Assembly: GCA_001643675.2 (NCBI GenBank)
Contig: LSRY02000004.1
Span: 812,001 to 876,000 of the forward strand
Direction of reading: 5' to 3'
From: Monocercomonoides exilis
Taxonomy: Eukaryota > Preaxostyla > Oxymonadida > Polymastigidae
Length of the DNA stretch: 64,000 nucleotides
Under the pieces are notes generated by a model. The model did not search any database. It was not told the DNA's origin and saw only the letters and a list, made by a program, of their open reading frames with translations. Every line of letters begins with the position of its first letter. Positions within the stretch are counted from its first letter, which is position 1. A program made the translations under genes and the position numbers. Shown here piece after piece: positions 36,588-49,700 of the stretch.

Positions 36588-37650
36588 TTATGTGAGTGTA
36601 TGCTTCATTGTTCCTTGCACAATCTTCACAATCCTTTCAAATGGCAAATGAATGTTCGACATCTTCTTCTCCTTCTCCTTCTCATTCTCTCTCTGCATCG
36701 TCCATCCCAGCTTCCACTTCTCCGCTTCAATTTCTAAATTATTCATTCTCTCTCTCAGCTGAATGTGCTCAAACGGATTAAAACCACAACAGAAGACAAG
36801 TGCACAAAGGGCAAAAAGCAACAGGAAAGCGAGCAACTAAAGAATTGTGTGGAGAAAATAACAAATATGAAGAAGAATACGAAGAGGAATACGAAGAAGA
36901 AGGGAAAGAGGAGGTGGAAGAGCTGGTTGTTTGTGGGAAAGCATAAGGAAAGAGATGGGAATGAGCACAAAGCGAGCCAACAACCGACGAATAAGATGAA
37001 GAAGCCAATGGAGATATGGAATTATAATTGTAGAGAGAAGGCGACAGATCTGAGATAGCAGAAGAAGAGAAAGAAGAAGACATGCAAAAGGGAGAAGAGG
37101 CAGAGAAAAGCGAATAAGAGCCATTGGAATTCCTGTTTTGAACAATCTCATCAATTGAAGTGGAAGCATTGAAGAAGAGAGAAGAGCCACGGCTTGACAA
37201 ATCAGATGCTGCATTTGGAGAGTGAAGCGGGGTTGATACAAAAGGCAGCTGAAACGCACCGCCTTGGAATTCGACTGATGAATTGAGAAGAAACGAAGAA
37301 AAGGAAAAAGATGAAGCAGACTATGACAATGATGGCGATAACGATTTATCGCTAGAGTAATTCTGTTGTTTCATTCCTTCTTTTTCTTCAACACCTTCTT
37401 CTTCATCGCTTGTTGTACTTTCATCCATTCCAATGGGAATGATGTCTGGTGTGATAAGTGCTGCCCTCAAAAGCTACAGGTCGTCTTTGCCGAGAGAGAA
37501 GCAGTTGTCGATGGTGAACAGCACATCCTCTTTCAGCTAATCGCAGAAAACGAGATGGATGACTGGCTGTGGGATGAGGGAAAACATAGCAACGATCTGT
37601 GGTGGGTGTGGGAAAGGACGATAGCTCCGTTGGGAAAGAAGTGAGTGAAA
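36588..37650 (-). other. Possible decayed Ser-rich coding region
   Basis: The minus strand shows several overlapping frames of better composition than the surroundings. One encodes a Ser/Tyr-rich segment (37200 down to 36778), another a hydrophobic stretch MLAFLLLFALCALVFCCGF followed by charged sequence (36836-36588). A short acidic frame beginning MDESTTSDEEEGVEEKEG lies just upstream. They cannot be joined without several frame changes. This may be an old gene inside the transposon, or an intron-containing gene I could not resolve. No family recognised. Confidence 0.25.
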
Positions 37651-38145
37651 AAAAAGAAGATGGCGAAGAAGGAAAAGAAGCTGCAATAGAAGAGGAAATA
37701 TCACTGAAGCGTTAAAATAAAAAAATAAAAAAAAAATCAGCAAGCAAGAATGGAATTCAGAAACCATAGAGATATGCACAAAGCCGATGAGAAGACAGAA
37801 TGCAAAGCAAACATGATATGTTGGAAGTTATGACAACGTTTCGAACATTTTCACACAACAGAAGTGAGATTTGAGTGAAAGAGTGGGATATTCAATTCAT
37901 TTTTTTTCTCGTTAACGTTCATAATGAATATTGCATACAGTTTCCTCTTTCAGATGTTCTTCTTTTTATTTGCTCATTGATATTAACGCTTTTCAAGAAC
38001 TATTTTCAAATATGCAGTTTATTCATGAAAATATTGATTGATGATTTTTGAAAAAATCAAAAAAGAAAACAGACGATTAGTTATTTATTTCAAAATAATT
38101 GATTGTATTGTGAAATGAAAAACTTTTTGTAAAAAGGCTAAAGAG

Positions 38146-38678
38146 TTAAAGAGCTATTAAAGCTTCAAAAGATAATGAATGCCTTCTGTCACCAGAGATC
38201 CTTTTCATCCTTGAAAAGATACATTTGCAGCTTTCTTCGCTGCATGGAGACGAAACCAATGAAAAACAGATGTTTGAGTATATTGTTTGAATATGTCCTT
38301 TCTTTGTAATCTCTGTGTAGAACTTTTGTATGTCGTCTTCAAACATGAAGCTTGTTGCTTCATTCAAAAAATCCAGAAACAGTTTGAAACATAAATCCCT
38401 GATCTCTTTCGATTGATTTTATAAAACTGTTGAAACATATCTTTCAAAACTTTGTCTAATTCGTGTATCCCAGCAAGATGATATGGAGCACACCACTTGA
38501 TCGCAAACTTCTTTCTCTTTTCTGGTTCCAGTTGGGAAGTCAAATTGATCTTCTGGTTTGAAAACAGCACCTCCACATCATCTTCTCCACATTCTATTTC
38601 ATCAGTTCCGTCTTCCATTACATCTTCAAGTGAGTCATGAGAATTATCAAAGAAAAATGCGATGTGAGAATATGTCAA
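38146..38678 (-). pseudogene. hAT-family transposase C-terminal fragment, frameshifted
   Basis: Two overlapping minus-strand frames (38678-38364 and 38367-38146) read as one protein with a one-base frameshift near 38367. The end carries PCSEESCKCIFSRMKRI followed by RRHSLSFEALIAL. This matches the pattern of the hAT dimerisation domain (P-x-S-S-A-x-S-E-R-x-F-S then R-x-x-L-x-x-E-x-L-x-x-L) and stops where hAT proteins usually stop. No catalytic upstream part or BED zinc finger could be recognised, so it is a relic. Confidence 0.55.
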
Positions 38679-39244
38679 ACATGTCGAAGAAAAGCTATCA
38701 AAAGAAGAGCTCGAGGAAGTTGTTGAAGGAAACGAAAAAGACTCATGAATGCTTTCATCTTTTTTCTTTTCACTTTATTTTGTTAATCCGGTCATTTGAA
38801 GATACACTTTAAAGTGTGTTTTAGCTATTCAAAATGAATAAATCAATCTAAAAACGATGCATTAAATATGTTTATCCATTAAGGCATTCTGAAATACACT
38901 CAAATGATTATAACATTCAATTATGTTGGGTGTTGACACAAAAATATGACAAAGTCAAAAAATGATCGACCAGTCTGTGACTTATGCAATTTCAAAAAGA
39001 ATTGATCCGGTCAAAACCCATTAACATGTTCTTTATTTCAAAAAAAAGTGTTGATTATTTTGTGTTCTATTTAAATTTTTCATTTTCCTTTGATTTCATT
39101 AAGTGTGTGAACGATAAACTGTTAAACTTTAGAATAATTTGGATGAGATATATATGTTTTTTGACTTCAAGAATTTTTAAAGTCAGTCAAAAGCAGATTT
39201 CCTAAAGACAAAAGTCTTAAGTCACCCAGGCTTAATCACACATA

Positions 39245-39320
39245 TCTCAATATGATAAATTTTAAATGAGCAAAAGCTCATAGTATCAAAAGTCTGTTTA
39301 AATAACGATCAAAAATTGCT
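39245..39320. other. Original palindrome spacer, right part
   Basis: 76 bp between the putative transposon and the start of the right repeat arm. AT-rich. It continues the sequence interrupted at 35145 if the insertion model is right. Confidence 0.5.
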
Positions 39321-39676
39321 TTTTTTCGAAAAGTCGATGAAATGAGAAAACAAGTGAAAAAGAAACTTGTGAAATGTGAAAAGTTATAAAAACAATAAAA
39401 AGGATATGATGTGTAATGATGGTGTAGCTTAAAACTTCCAGAATGTAATATTCATGGAAAGACCATCAATTTAATGATCAAAAAATAAAATTAAAAAATA
39501 TCGAGATCTCTTAGTAAAAAAAATTTGTAAAAAAAAATTTTTTTCTGCATAAGTTAAATATATTAAAATAAACGTTTCTAGTTATTTTTCGTTGGCTTCA
39601 AGCTTGTATTAAGCCGTAGCCAGCTCCACAAAAAAAAAAAAAAGTTGGGGTTAAAGTGTAACCCTGTTTTAAAAAC

Positions 39677-39913
39677 ATGAAATTCTTATCAAACGTAGTG
39701 AATTTTCATATCTTTTCGTTTTTGAAAGTGCTTATTAATAGAGAAAAGTGCTTAACTGAATCGATGGTGAAAAGATTACTGATATTTCACTTCGTTGAGT
39801 TATTAAATAATGAACATATTTTAATTTCTGAAGTGGTAAAGAAAACAATACCAAAGAAAAAAATATTAAAAACGACTGTTGTTGCAAATAATGAAATGAA
39901 TATTGCTTTTTGA
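39677..39913 (+). CDS. Hypothetical 78-aa ORF in right repeat arm
   Basis: Exact copy of the frame at 34094-34330 carried on the other arm. Same reservation: AT-rich, unrecognised, probably non-coding. Confidence 0.2.
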   Translation: MKFLSNVVNFHIFSFLKVLINREKCLTESMVKRLLIFHFVELLNNEHILISEVVKKTIPKKKILKTTVVANNEMNIAF

Positions 39914-40534
39914 TTGAATCAAAAGTCAGGTTCGAGTTTTTTTAGTTATTGCGGAAAGTGTTTTGTAAATCTTCAAAAGTTACTTAAAAATTCAAATTGA
40001 GATTATTGATTGTCAAACTTAATAGCAAATTACTGATGTTGTCACATTTTTTGACGATGCATTAAAACTATTATTTCTTTTCTTCTTTTTATTTTTATTT
40101 TTATTTTTATTTTTTTTTTAAATGTGCGTTAACAATTTAAGTAAAAGCATCATATTAAATTTCAAATCCAAAATATAAATACATTTAACTTTAAAAAATC
40201 TTAAAAGTCTAAATGTCACATATTGCAAAAAGATTGTGATTGCTCTCATAGCATTTGCAGACTCCCCTTTCGTTGTGTCGCTTTATCTTCAGGCTTTCAA
40301 AAGCAGCGCACTCAACGGAAAACAGAAGGAATGCATGCCAAGGAGTGAGAAGAAAATCTCTCCTCAGCAGCCACTGTTGAGCAACAGTAATTAATATTTT
40401 TTCCCCACAAGCAGCAATAGCATTATCCCACCCTCATCCTTGTCCGTTTGCACCCTTTTCTTCTTCTTCAAACTTCACCATTCTTTTCATTGCAATCGAT
40501 CAGTGAAGGTATTGTTTGGAAGAATATCTTCTCA

Positions 40535-40572
40535 AAGAAGAAGAAGAAGAAGAAGAAGAAGAAGAAGAAGAA
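40535..40572. repeat. (GAA)n microsatellite, right arm
   Basis: Mirror copy of the TTC run at 33434-33471, just after the stop codon of receptor B. Confidence 0.9.
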
Positions 40573-40744
40573 GCTTGCCACCTATTTTGCAGCATCTTTC
40601 GGCTTTGCTCACCATGTGGGTGCTCACAAAATACCATCTGTTCTGAACAAACTCAGCAAACATTCATCGGAAACTCATCGGTTCAGCAGCCCATGTCCAG
40701 CATCCGTCCTTTCACTTCTCTTGTTCCAGCTTCACCTTCAACTT

Positions 40745-43700
40745 TCAGCTTCTGTATCCGTCATTGCTTCTTCCTCTTCCGCTTCCACTTCCGCTTCCGC
40801 TTTCATTTTCCCTCCTCAGATCAATCGCATCTGACATCGTAACCATCACAGCTCCAGCTGGAAAATGTCCAATCAACTCTCGCTTCACTTCTCCAAGCGT
40901 CTTCCGCTCTGATGGCTGTCCTGCCCAGCAGCACTTCACAAGCTCGCTCCAGCTCACACACTCAACAGCTTCCATGTTTGGCCTCTCTCCATTCACAATC
41001 TTCTGCCCCGCCACCTCGGCCTCATACTCTCCAAACGGGATCTTCAGTGTCAAACATTCCCACAGCATCATCCCAATTGAAAAGGCAACAGATTCCTTTG
41101 TTGCCCCCATCTTCTTGTTCATCAGCAGCTCAGGCGCCATCCACCTCAGGCACTCTTTTTTGAAACTATCTTCATCCTCAAAGGCTGACGAGGGCAGAGA
41201 GTCACTTTCATCATCATCACTTGCAGATGTCACAACAGTCGATGAAGAGATGGATGATGAATCTGAACTATCATCGGATGAAAGCAAATCAGAGTGCATG
41301 ACAATGCATATCACCATATGTTCTGAGAACAGCACAATGTGCGGGCTCAGATTGGCAAGAGAAGAGAGCGGACTGTCCATTTCATCAAAGGAGTGGAGAG
41401 CAAGATTAGCCACCCAGAACAGGATCTGCGCAGCCGTATATTCTCTCTGCTGCAGAGTGCCTATTTCCATCTCTTTCTTCTCGTTCCTTCCATGCAGCAG
41501 CATGAACAGCGAATCCCTCAAGTCCACAATCAATTTCTCGTGAGGCGATGAACATGCCATTGCATCCACCAGATTCGACATCGATGAAGTGGTTGGGCAC
41601 AGAATCTCCGATCGAACAAAAGTTGTATCAGTATCAGTGGTTGAAGTTGATGAGATGGATGGTGATGGTGTTCTTTTTCTTGTCTCTTCTTCTTCAACCT
41701 TTTCCAATGCCCAATCAGGAATCTTGTCTGAATCTCTTCCCAAAATATATTCTGTCGAACCACTCTCACTCAAAAGATGCTCGGATGATTCAGAATGTTG
41801 CATATTCGTATCATACACTCTCTTCTTTATCCTCTCATCATTCTTCTTCTCTGCCTCCTTCTCTGCTCTTCTCCACTGCTCTTCTGGCGACATATCCATC
41901 GTAGTCATCTCAATCAGTTTAGGATCCTTCATTATGTTATCATTCACAATTTCCTTATATTTCCTGATTTCTTCTTTTCCTTTTCTCCACCGAACAACAA
42001 CAATTACAAATCCGATGAAAACAATAAATAATATCACAATAAGCACAATCACAATCAACAACCAATTAGACTTTCCTTCTTTTCCTCCTTCAGAAAGATT
42101 TCCATCTCCATTCACTTTTGTTTCACTTTTGTTCTTCAGAATGAATGAATTGGAAAAACTCGGTGCTGAAGGATCTCCATATTGAAGCGACACAGAAACT
42201 TCTGTTTCATCTTCGATATTTCCCAGCTTTTCTGTTGATACCCATGAGTGAACTTCATTTTCCGAGATAAACCCATCTGTATCAAAATCGTATTTCTCAA
42301 TCTGCTCTTCACTGCCCCTCCTGAAAACTAATCTCAACATCAGATTGCAAGGCAAAAGAAGCTGCCCTTTAATCTTAAGCTTTGTCGCAGTTCCTTCATT
42401 TTCTTTCTCCACTGACTCGAGCAACGGAATGAAAAATGAAGAAGTACATTCCCCCGCTATTCCTTCCATTTCACAATTCTCGCTCACGATCCATAAGGAT
42501 GAATTTTTCACAGCTCCATCTCCTCCCTTCAGGCTCCTGATGTTCAATATTGCATGGTCTGTGCAAATAATGTTCCGTCGAGCTGATGGATATCCTTTCA
42601 CTGACGGATCATTCCCCGAAAACATGCTCATCACCACCCCAACATTCCCACTTGATACGGACAGTCCTCCAACTTCCGAATTCTTGATTGCTGCATCCTT
42701 CAGTTCCACATGAGAATTCACACAATCAACAAGAGATCCGTTCCATTTGCATAGTTCATCTCCAGCACTCGAGCAAAGTCTGTTTGTGTTCCTCTTATCT
42801 CTCTCAATTTCTCCATCAAAAACACTCGATTCAATAATCACATTTGAACATGAACTTATTGACAAAACTTCTCCCTTTTCATTTTTCGTGTTTGTGCAGC
42901 TTCCAAATGTGCTGTTTCGAATTTGCAGAGGAATGTGTTTCGATTTGAGTCTTATTACACTTCCATCCAATGAAGAACATGTAATATTCTTCATTTCTGC
43001 ACCACTAAGCTCTATCATTCTTTCTCCTTCTTGCTCCAAAGCTTGCTCCCCATCATCATCAACACGAATACACAATCTCTCACAAGTGATATCGCTCATT
43101 CCGATCTTCTCCATCAAGACACTCTCACAACCACTCTGGCACTCGATCAGACAGCTTGATGTCACATGCAACGATTCAAACTTGATATCAAACAACTGGG
43201 CACTCCCTCCACCAAAGCTTAGACAAATAAAGGGAAAGTCACTCAATTGTTCATCTGATTCCATTCCACTGAATCCACATTGGCTCATCAAGAAAAATCC
43301 ATACTCAACTGCGAAAAGCGTTGAATGTTGAGGTGGTTGTGAGGTTTGCACCACAAAAACAAGATACAAAACCGACACAACACCTTCACTTCTCACAACT
43401 GCTTCAATCCCTGGAGCAAAAGCATTCTCCATCACAGCAACAACACCTTTCTTTCCAGGTGCATTAAGAGCTGTCAGCGTCAAATCATGGAGATCCACCT
43501 CACTCATCAACTTCGACTCTTCATCCACAAGCATCCTTGCTTCCACATCTCTCGTCACATGACCCAACCCATACTCAATGGACAAGCATGGATTCGCCAG
43601 ACTTCCACAATTTCGCTCATTCTTTCCGTTCTTTTCCAAGGCACTCGACAACACAATACTGTCAGACTGAAAGATTGCAATGATGCTCATCAAATCAATC

Positions 43701-46700
43701 GGCTCGCTCGTGTGCTCCGTTCTGTCTATCCCACAGATTGCATTCAGTTGCACATACACAGACTCCCGCAGATCCATCAGAAACTGTGTCTCGTTTATCT
43801 GCCTGGAGATTCGATGGCACTCAACAAATATATCCCGCCCTGTTTTTGCACTGTTTGCACTGAAGTTCATGTTCACAAAGCAAAAGTCAAGATCCTCTGT
43901 CAGTCTCGTTGCAACATACACACCTCCTCCTCTCCCCTCCATCGAGCACCCGCACCTCACCATCAAGCAATCAACCATTCTCAAAACTCCTCCTTCACTC
44001 AGTTCAAACAAGCACACTCCACCTTTCATCGACTTATTCCCCAGACAACCTTCAAATCTACTGCCATTCACCACCAGCTCTGCTCCTCCGCTCCCTTCAC
44101 TGATCATTCCGCTAGGCTCAACACCATTGCTGGTGATGGATGAAAAAGTGGAATTACGCAAAGACACAACACAACCCTCGTGTGATCCCTTCACAGATTC
44201 CTCCATCGCAAATGTCTCCACAACAGATCCGCTCCTGATGCTCACTGATGTGAAGACAACCTCATTAAGATCACATTCAACACCATCACCGTTCACAAGC
44301 AGAACACTCTCGCAAAAACTCGTCGATTCACAGCTCAGTCGACAAACAACCATTCGACCCTTTTCCATCCTCACCATGTTGATGTTTCTTTCTTGTTCAG
44401 GTATCTCTTTCAAACTGAAAGAACAATCTGTAATATTCAACATTCCATCCTCGTTGATGATCACAGCCTTCTTTTCATTCTGCAAACTTGACTTCGCCAG
44501 CAAGTTGATCATCTCGAACAACAAAGTTTTTCTGTTCTTCACATGCCCTCCACTCCCTGATGAATCGCTCCTTTCAAATTCTAATGTTGCCATTTGATTC
44601 TCATTACCATCCGCATTTGTTATTCCATGAGGTGAAGCAGCTTTTCTGCTGACAAGAGATGCAGAGGCAATGACCATTTCTGAGAGGTCAAATCCATCTG
44701 TGATCTTTGTCTTTTCTGAAATGAATATTGCCTTCTTTTCAGCTCCCACCTCCAGTTGTTGCATCCCTTTCCAAAATGAACAGCATGGGTCCCTTTCGTT
44801 CCCACATCTCCTCACATCAAATCCCTTCTCTCCAACATATATATGCCCCGAGCTGAACGAAACAAGAAAACGGAACAAGTCTGTTGTCTCATTGAACACA
44901 TCCCTCCCCACAAATGCATTTTCATCATCCTTCAACGATTCGAAATCAAAGCGAAAGGCTCTTTCACTCACTGTTCTGTTCAGATCCCTTTCCACAACAA
45001 AAATGTTTTTCCCTCTCCATGCATCATTTCCATCAAACAGCATCTCTTCAAACACAAATGGCGTTTCCTGATTCGCTTTGCTTGAGTCCACAAACAAAAA
45101 CCCTCCTTTGCTTTCCTCCTTCACACACCGGCATCCCACTGCTGTTATGTTTTTCATTTGAAGCCTCGTGACAACTGAGTCGAGAATGACTCTCATTGCT
45201 CCTCCTTCTTCACACTCACTTGAAATCCCTTCCACAGTGCATGAGCTGATGTTTATGTCACACTGCAGCACAAAAGGGGTGTTCACAAACTGAACTGTTC
45301 CCACAGCACACTCTCTCATCTCAACTTTTCCTCTGATCCCGCTGATCAGACACACATCCACCTTCCTGCTTGAACTGCATTCAAACAGGCACTTGCGAAA
45401 ATTCAGAGCTTCGCTTTCACTCATTGATGAGTATGTGATCAGGATCTCATGACCACTCGAAAATGAATACGGAAGAGCAAACACTAATCCAGCAAAACGT
45501 AATGCGCCTTGCCCAGTTATCACCGTTTTCCCTCTCTCTCCTTTGATTTCAGTTTTGAATTCAAGTCGACTTTTCTCTCCAGAATCATTCGCGGAAGAAC
45601 CTTCTGAACAAATTTCACATCCCGTCAATTCATATTCGTTTTCAACAAATGTTCCATCTGTGATGACAACCCTTTTCAAATCCAAACTCCCCTTCACATT
45701 CTCAAATCCTCTCCAAAAAGACTGACATGGATATGTCTCACTCCCACAGCCAAGAACATCACACCCTTTCTTGCTCACTCGTATTTCTTCTGATACATAC
45801 TGAACCAACAACAGCTTCAGATCCACAATTGTTCCTCCAAAGTTTGTCTCATCGCTTCCTGCAAAATCCACACACACTCTCCCTTCCTCATCAAATAGCA
45901 CTTCTTCAAAGCAAGTGCTCTTCACTGATTCATTCAAATCCACACTTCGAACAAACATATCCCTCCCAGCCCATGCAACGTTCTCAGAAAAACTCACATT
46001 CCCAAAAAAGAAAACTCCATTTCCAGTCATTTCAACAAAAACACTTCCACCCTTTCCATCATCCGTATTCACCAAGCATCCTTTGAGTGTGCTCGATCTT
46101 ATTGTGAAAACTGAGTATTCATTCATTTCACTGTTTATCGTTCCCCCATCTCCTTCCTTTGCCAAACACCCAACAAAATTGCAGTCGTTCTCCACTTGCA
46201 GCTTGCTCCCTTTTGCTATCTGAATCACTCCTCCTTTCTGCGAACTGCTCTGAGTGATGTTGGATGAGTTAAACATCATCTCTCCGCCTTGTCCAATTAC
46301 AATCATCCCTCCACCTTCTCCGCTCACTTCACCGACTGATGTGTTTTCAACACTGGCATAGAACTCTCCTCCCACGCAAACCATCCCGCATCCTCCTTTG
46401 AACAGCATCCCAGGCACATTCACAGACACAAAACCAATCTCTCCTCCTCTTCCATTCACAATCCATTCCCAGCACTGTCTTTTCTCTTCTCCAATCTTCC
46501 CGAATGCACAGCTGGTGATTGATAGTTTCCCACTCTCCACACATACAAACTCTTCAAACTCACTCTTCTCCTCAGGAAGCCAGATCCTCAGGCTGCTCAA
46601 CATCAGATTGTTCGGCTCCAACGATGATGAAAGCAACAAATGCCCTTCTGCTTTCACATTCATCTCACTTTCACTGTTCTTCCCTCTTATTGCCAATGGA

Positions 46701-49700
46701 TGTTCTCTTCGCTCGACTTCCTTCTCCAGGTCTGCTTTCGTCTTGATTTGCACAATCCACTGGCTCTCATTCATCCGCCCCATCCCATATCCCACATCTC
46801 GACAAAACCCTTCCACACTGAACATCCCACAGTTTGCTTCATTCTTCCCACTTTCATCCACAAACACTATCTCTTCATCCCCAGGGAACAGATACGTCTT
46901 CAGAGATACACCTTCATTGCTCCCTGCTTCTCCATCCCCAACCCAAAAGTTATTCTCTCCAGTACCCTCATCAAACCCTTCCCAAACAATAAGTGTGATC
47001 ATTGTTCGTGGTGAAGGACACACAACATACACATCCCATCCAATTAACCCCACATTCGATGCAAACACATTCCTTCTCACCCAATAATTCACTTCAGTGC
47101 TATCAATGTTAATGAATAACCCACCTCCTTGTCCACTCTGCTCTGAAACAATATTCTCCTTCACAGTATTGTCATCAAACTCCATCCTGCCACTGCCGCT
47201 CAACGATATCATCATTCCCCCGCCTTTCCCGTTTCCAATCAATGCCCCGCAGTTTGTCATGTTGCACCGCCTCATCTTGAATGAGCACCCGTTCCCCACT
47301 TTTCCCTCAATTCCCCCACCATTTCCAATCTGCCGCTTCCAGTCACTCAACGATGTATTGTCCACAATTGTCTCAGCACACTCATCGATAGAAAGCAATG
47401 CACAATTCTGTAGCAACTCTGAACCTGATTCTGAAGAATCATTGATCCACATTGAGCACAGCCTTCCCACCATCAGCCCCTTCTGCCCATTGCAACTCAC
47501 AGAATCAATGGCCATCCCACTGAATCGCCCTCTCGCTTCATTCCCTTCAACCACAAACATCCCACTATTCCCCAATTTCACATCCCTTGCTTCAAAACCC
47601 GCAACATCCAACGTCCCTCCCTCAACTCTCGCAAAATTATACTCAACACTTTTTGTTTCATCACTTCTCCACACACATGAACAGCCAAGCATTTTCATTG
47701 TTTTCTGACAAACAAAGAACAAATTCATTCTTGCAATTGGAACAAATTCAATTGGCACCTCAAAACTCACATCGCTAATCTCAACATCCACAAATGATTC
47801 AACAACATTTGATCCTTCTCCTGTGATGTTCTGCACAAACTTCGTTTGAAGGCTCTTGTCAAGACCTCGCAAAAAAATATTCTTGTTGATGAATGAAAGG
47901 CATTCTTTGAATGCAAATGAAGGATAAATATGGATCTCAGTCACATTTTGACTCGATTTGATCCGGTGGGAAAGAAGAAATCTGACACTCTCACAAGGCA
48001 CATCTCCAAATCCACATCCCGAATGATCAAACCCTTCATCCTCTTTTCCTCCAACATAACCCCCATCCCCAATCTCCCTGAAATAGACCTCAAGAGGAAT
48101 CCAATACTCTGTTTTGGTTGTCGATTCCTCAAATCCCATCAGATCTTCTCTTTCCATTCCTTCCATCCCAAACTTCATTGTGTTGTTGTTCACAACAATG
48201 TCCAACTGCATCGCATCCACAAACATATTCCTCCCTTTCCAGGCGCTGCAAGTCTCAAATGTCAGCTCTGAGAGTGTCAATACGCCACTCCCATCCAACA
48301 GCTCAAGAAACATTCCCCCTCCGAGCCCTCTTCCAACACTCTCCGAGTCTTCAGCCGGAACAGAACAGTTCTTGAATCCAACTTTCTCCATTGTCAGCTC
48401 AATGCCCGCATCCAACACCACAAGCAATCCGCCTCCTTTTAGGCTCATTCCTGCTTCACATGCTCCACCAATCGTCACATTCCTCATCCTTACAAACGGA
48501 TTCTCCCCACTTTTTCCTCTCAAAGTCAAGCACCCTCCATTCCCATTCCTTTGGATCACATTGCCGAGCACACAATCTTCCATGGAGACTTCCCTTCCAT
48601 TCTCCACATTAAATTCAGAACAGCCATGGAATCCAATTCCATCTTCCAAGCACACACCCTTCATCGTCAGATCCCCACTGCAAACATGAATCACACTGAA
48701 CTCAACAAATGCCCCTTCTTTGTCTCCAAAAAACGCAAATACGCACTCTGTCAACTTCAGATTCTTCTTCGAAATAAGAAAACTGCAATGACTTTCCTTC
48801 ATGGAGAGTGGAAGTGCAAACGAAATGTTTTCAAACCTGATGTTGCTCGCACACTCCACAAGGCCTTCTTGCTCCACATCTCCATTGTCATGAACATCAA
48901 CCTTTATTCCAGGTCTGACCTGAGAGGTCACGCTCATGGCAAACAGGGGAAAGGCAAATTCACCATTTATCGATGATCCAGATTCAAGCATCACAGTCTC
49001 CACGTTGTTTCCTGCTCGTCTTTCAGCACAATAATCAACTGTCAAGCACGGAAACGAAGCAAATCCACAATAATCGTGATCAGTTCCACAGCTCCCACCA
49101 ACAACAAGCTGCGTTCCGACTGAGCACAGAAACACATGAAGCGGAATAACACATGATTCATTCCCATTTTCCATCCCGCTCAGCTGCAGTGCATCTGTTG
49201 GAATCGTTTTGAAATCGAAAAACTCGAATGACGAGCGATTAATCACTTCTCTCAGATGAACTCCTCTCTCACACAAAACAAGCACATCCTTGCCATATCT
49301 CGCATCATTCTTTTCCAATGACCCAAAAGTTACATCCCCTCCAATCTCGAATTTCAACGGAACCTCTTCCACCCTGATCATCATCCCCCCTCCTCTGCCA
49401 TTTGCCCCTTCACCACTTGGTGCTGCACAACCATCAAACGCTGTTGTTCCATTGATGAACAGTTCGTTCTCTCCCTTCACTTCAGCCATCATTCCCCCAC
49501 CACACGAGCTGCTTCCAGCCACACCACACCCACTGAAGTTGCACGAATCAATCGCCATCCTGGTTTTCTTCTTCTCAGCAAATACGCAACCCCCATTTCC
49601 GCTCTCTTTTTTCACTCCCACAATTTTGCATTCACGCAGCACAACTTCACATTCCCCATCAACCCAGATCATCGAGGAAGATGAAAACTCAATCCCAGTT

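Larger units (their letters stand above)
35146..39232. mobile_element. Putative hAT-like transposon (~4.1 kb), degraded
   Basis: Flanked by a 12-bp direct repeat TAATCACACATA (35134-35145 and 39233-39244). hAT target duplications are 8 bp, so the extra bases may be chance. The ends are short imperfect inverted repeats: GGCCTGGTTGAC on the left and AGCCTGGGTGAC on the right (reverse-complemented), matching at 10 of 12. Inside is a frameshifted transposase remnant (38146-38678). The element sits in the spacer of the receptor inverted repeat; without it that spacer would be only about 0.55 kb. Other content: weak Ser-rich frames (36250-37650). Short termini and a remote transposase leave the exact limits uncertain. 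Confidence 0.5.
39321..42430 (-). repeat. Right arm of 3.1-kb receptor-tail inverted repeat
   Basis: Mirror of 31576-34686. It contains the end of receptor B and 1.4 kb after its stop codon. Upstream of 42430 the two receptor genes remain related in protein (about 60% by eye over the preceding ~70 residues) but clearly differ, so the near-identity begins abruptly inside the coding sequence. Confidence 0.95.

Noticed and set aside
37366-37644. Plus-strand frame with WCDKCCPQK, considered as a BED-type zinc finger of the hAT transposase
   Set aside because: It is on the opposite strand to the transposase remnant and lacks the His pair and spacing of a BED finger.
39925-39945. tRNA B-box-like sequence (GGTTCGAGT followed by a T-run)
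   Set aside because: No A-box or cloverleaf could be drawn around it; the same sequence exists in the other repeat arm by duplication.
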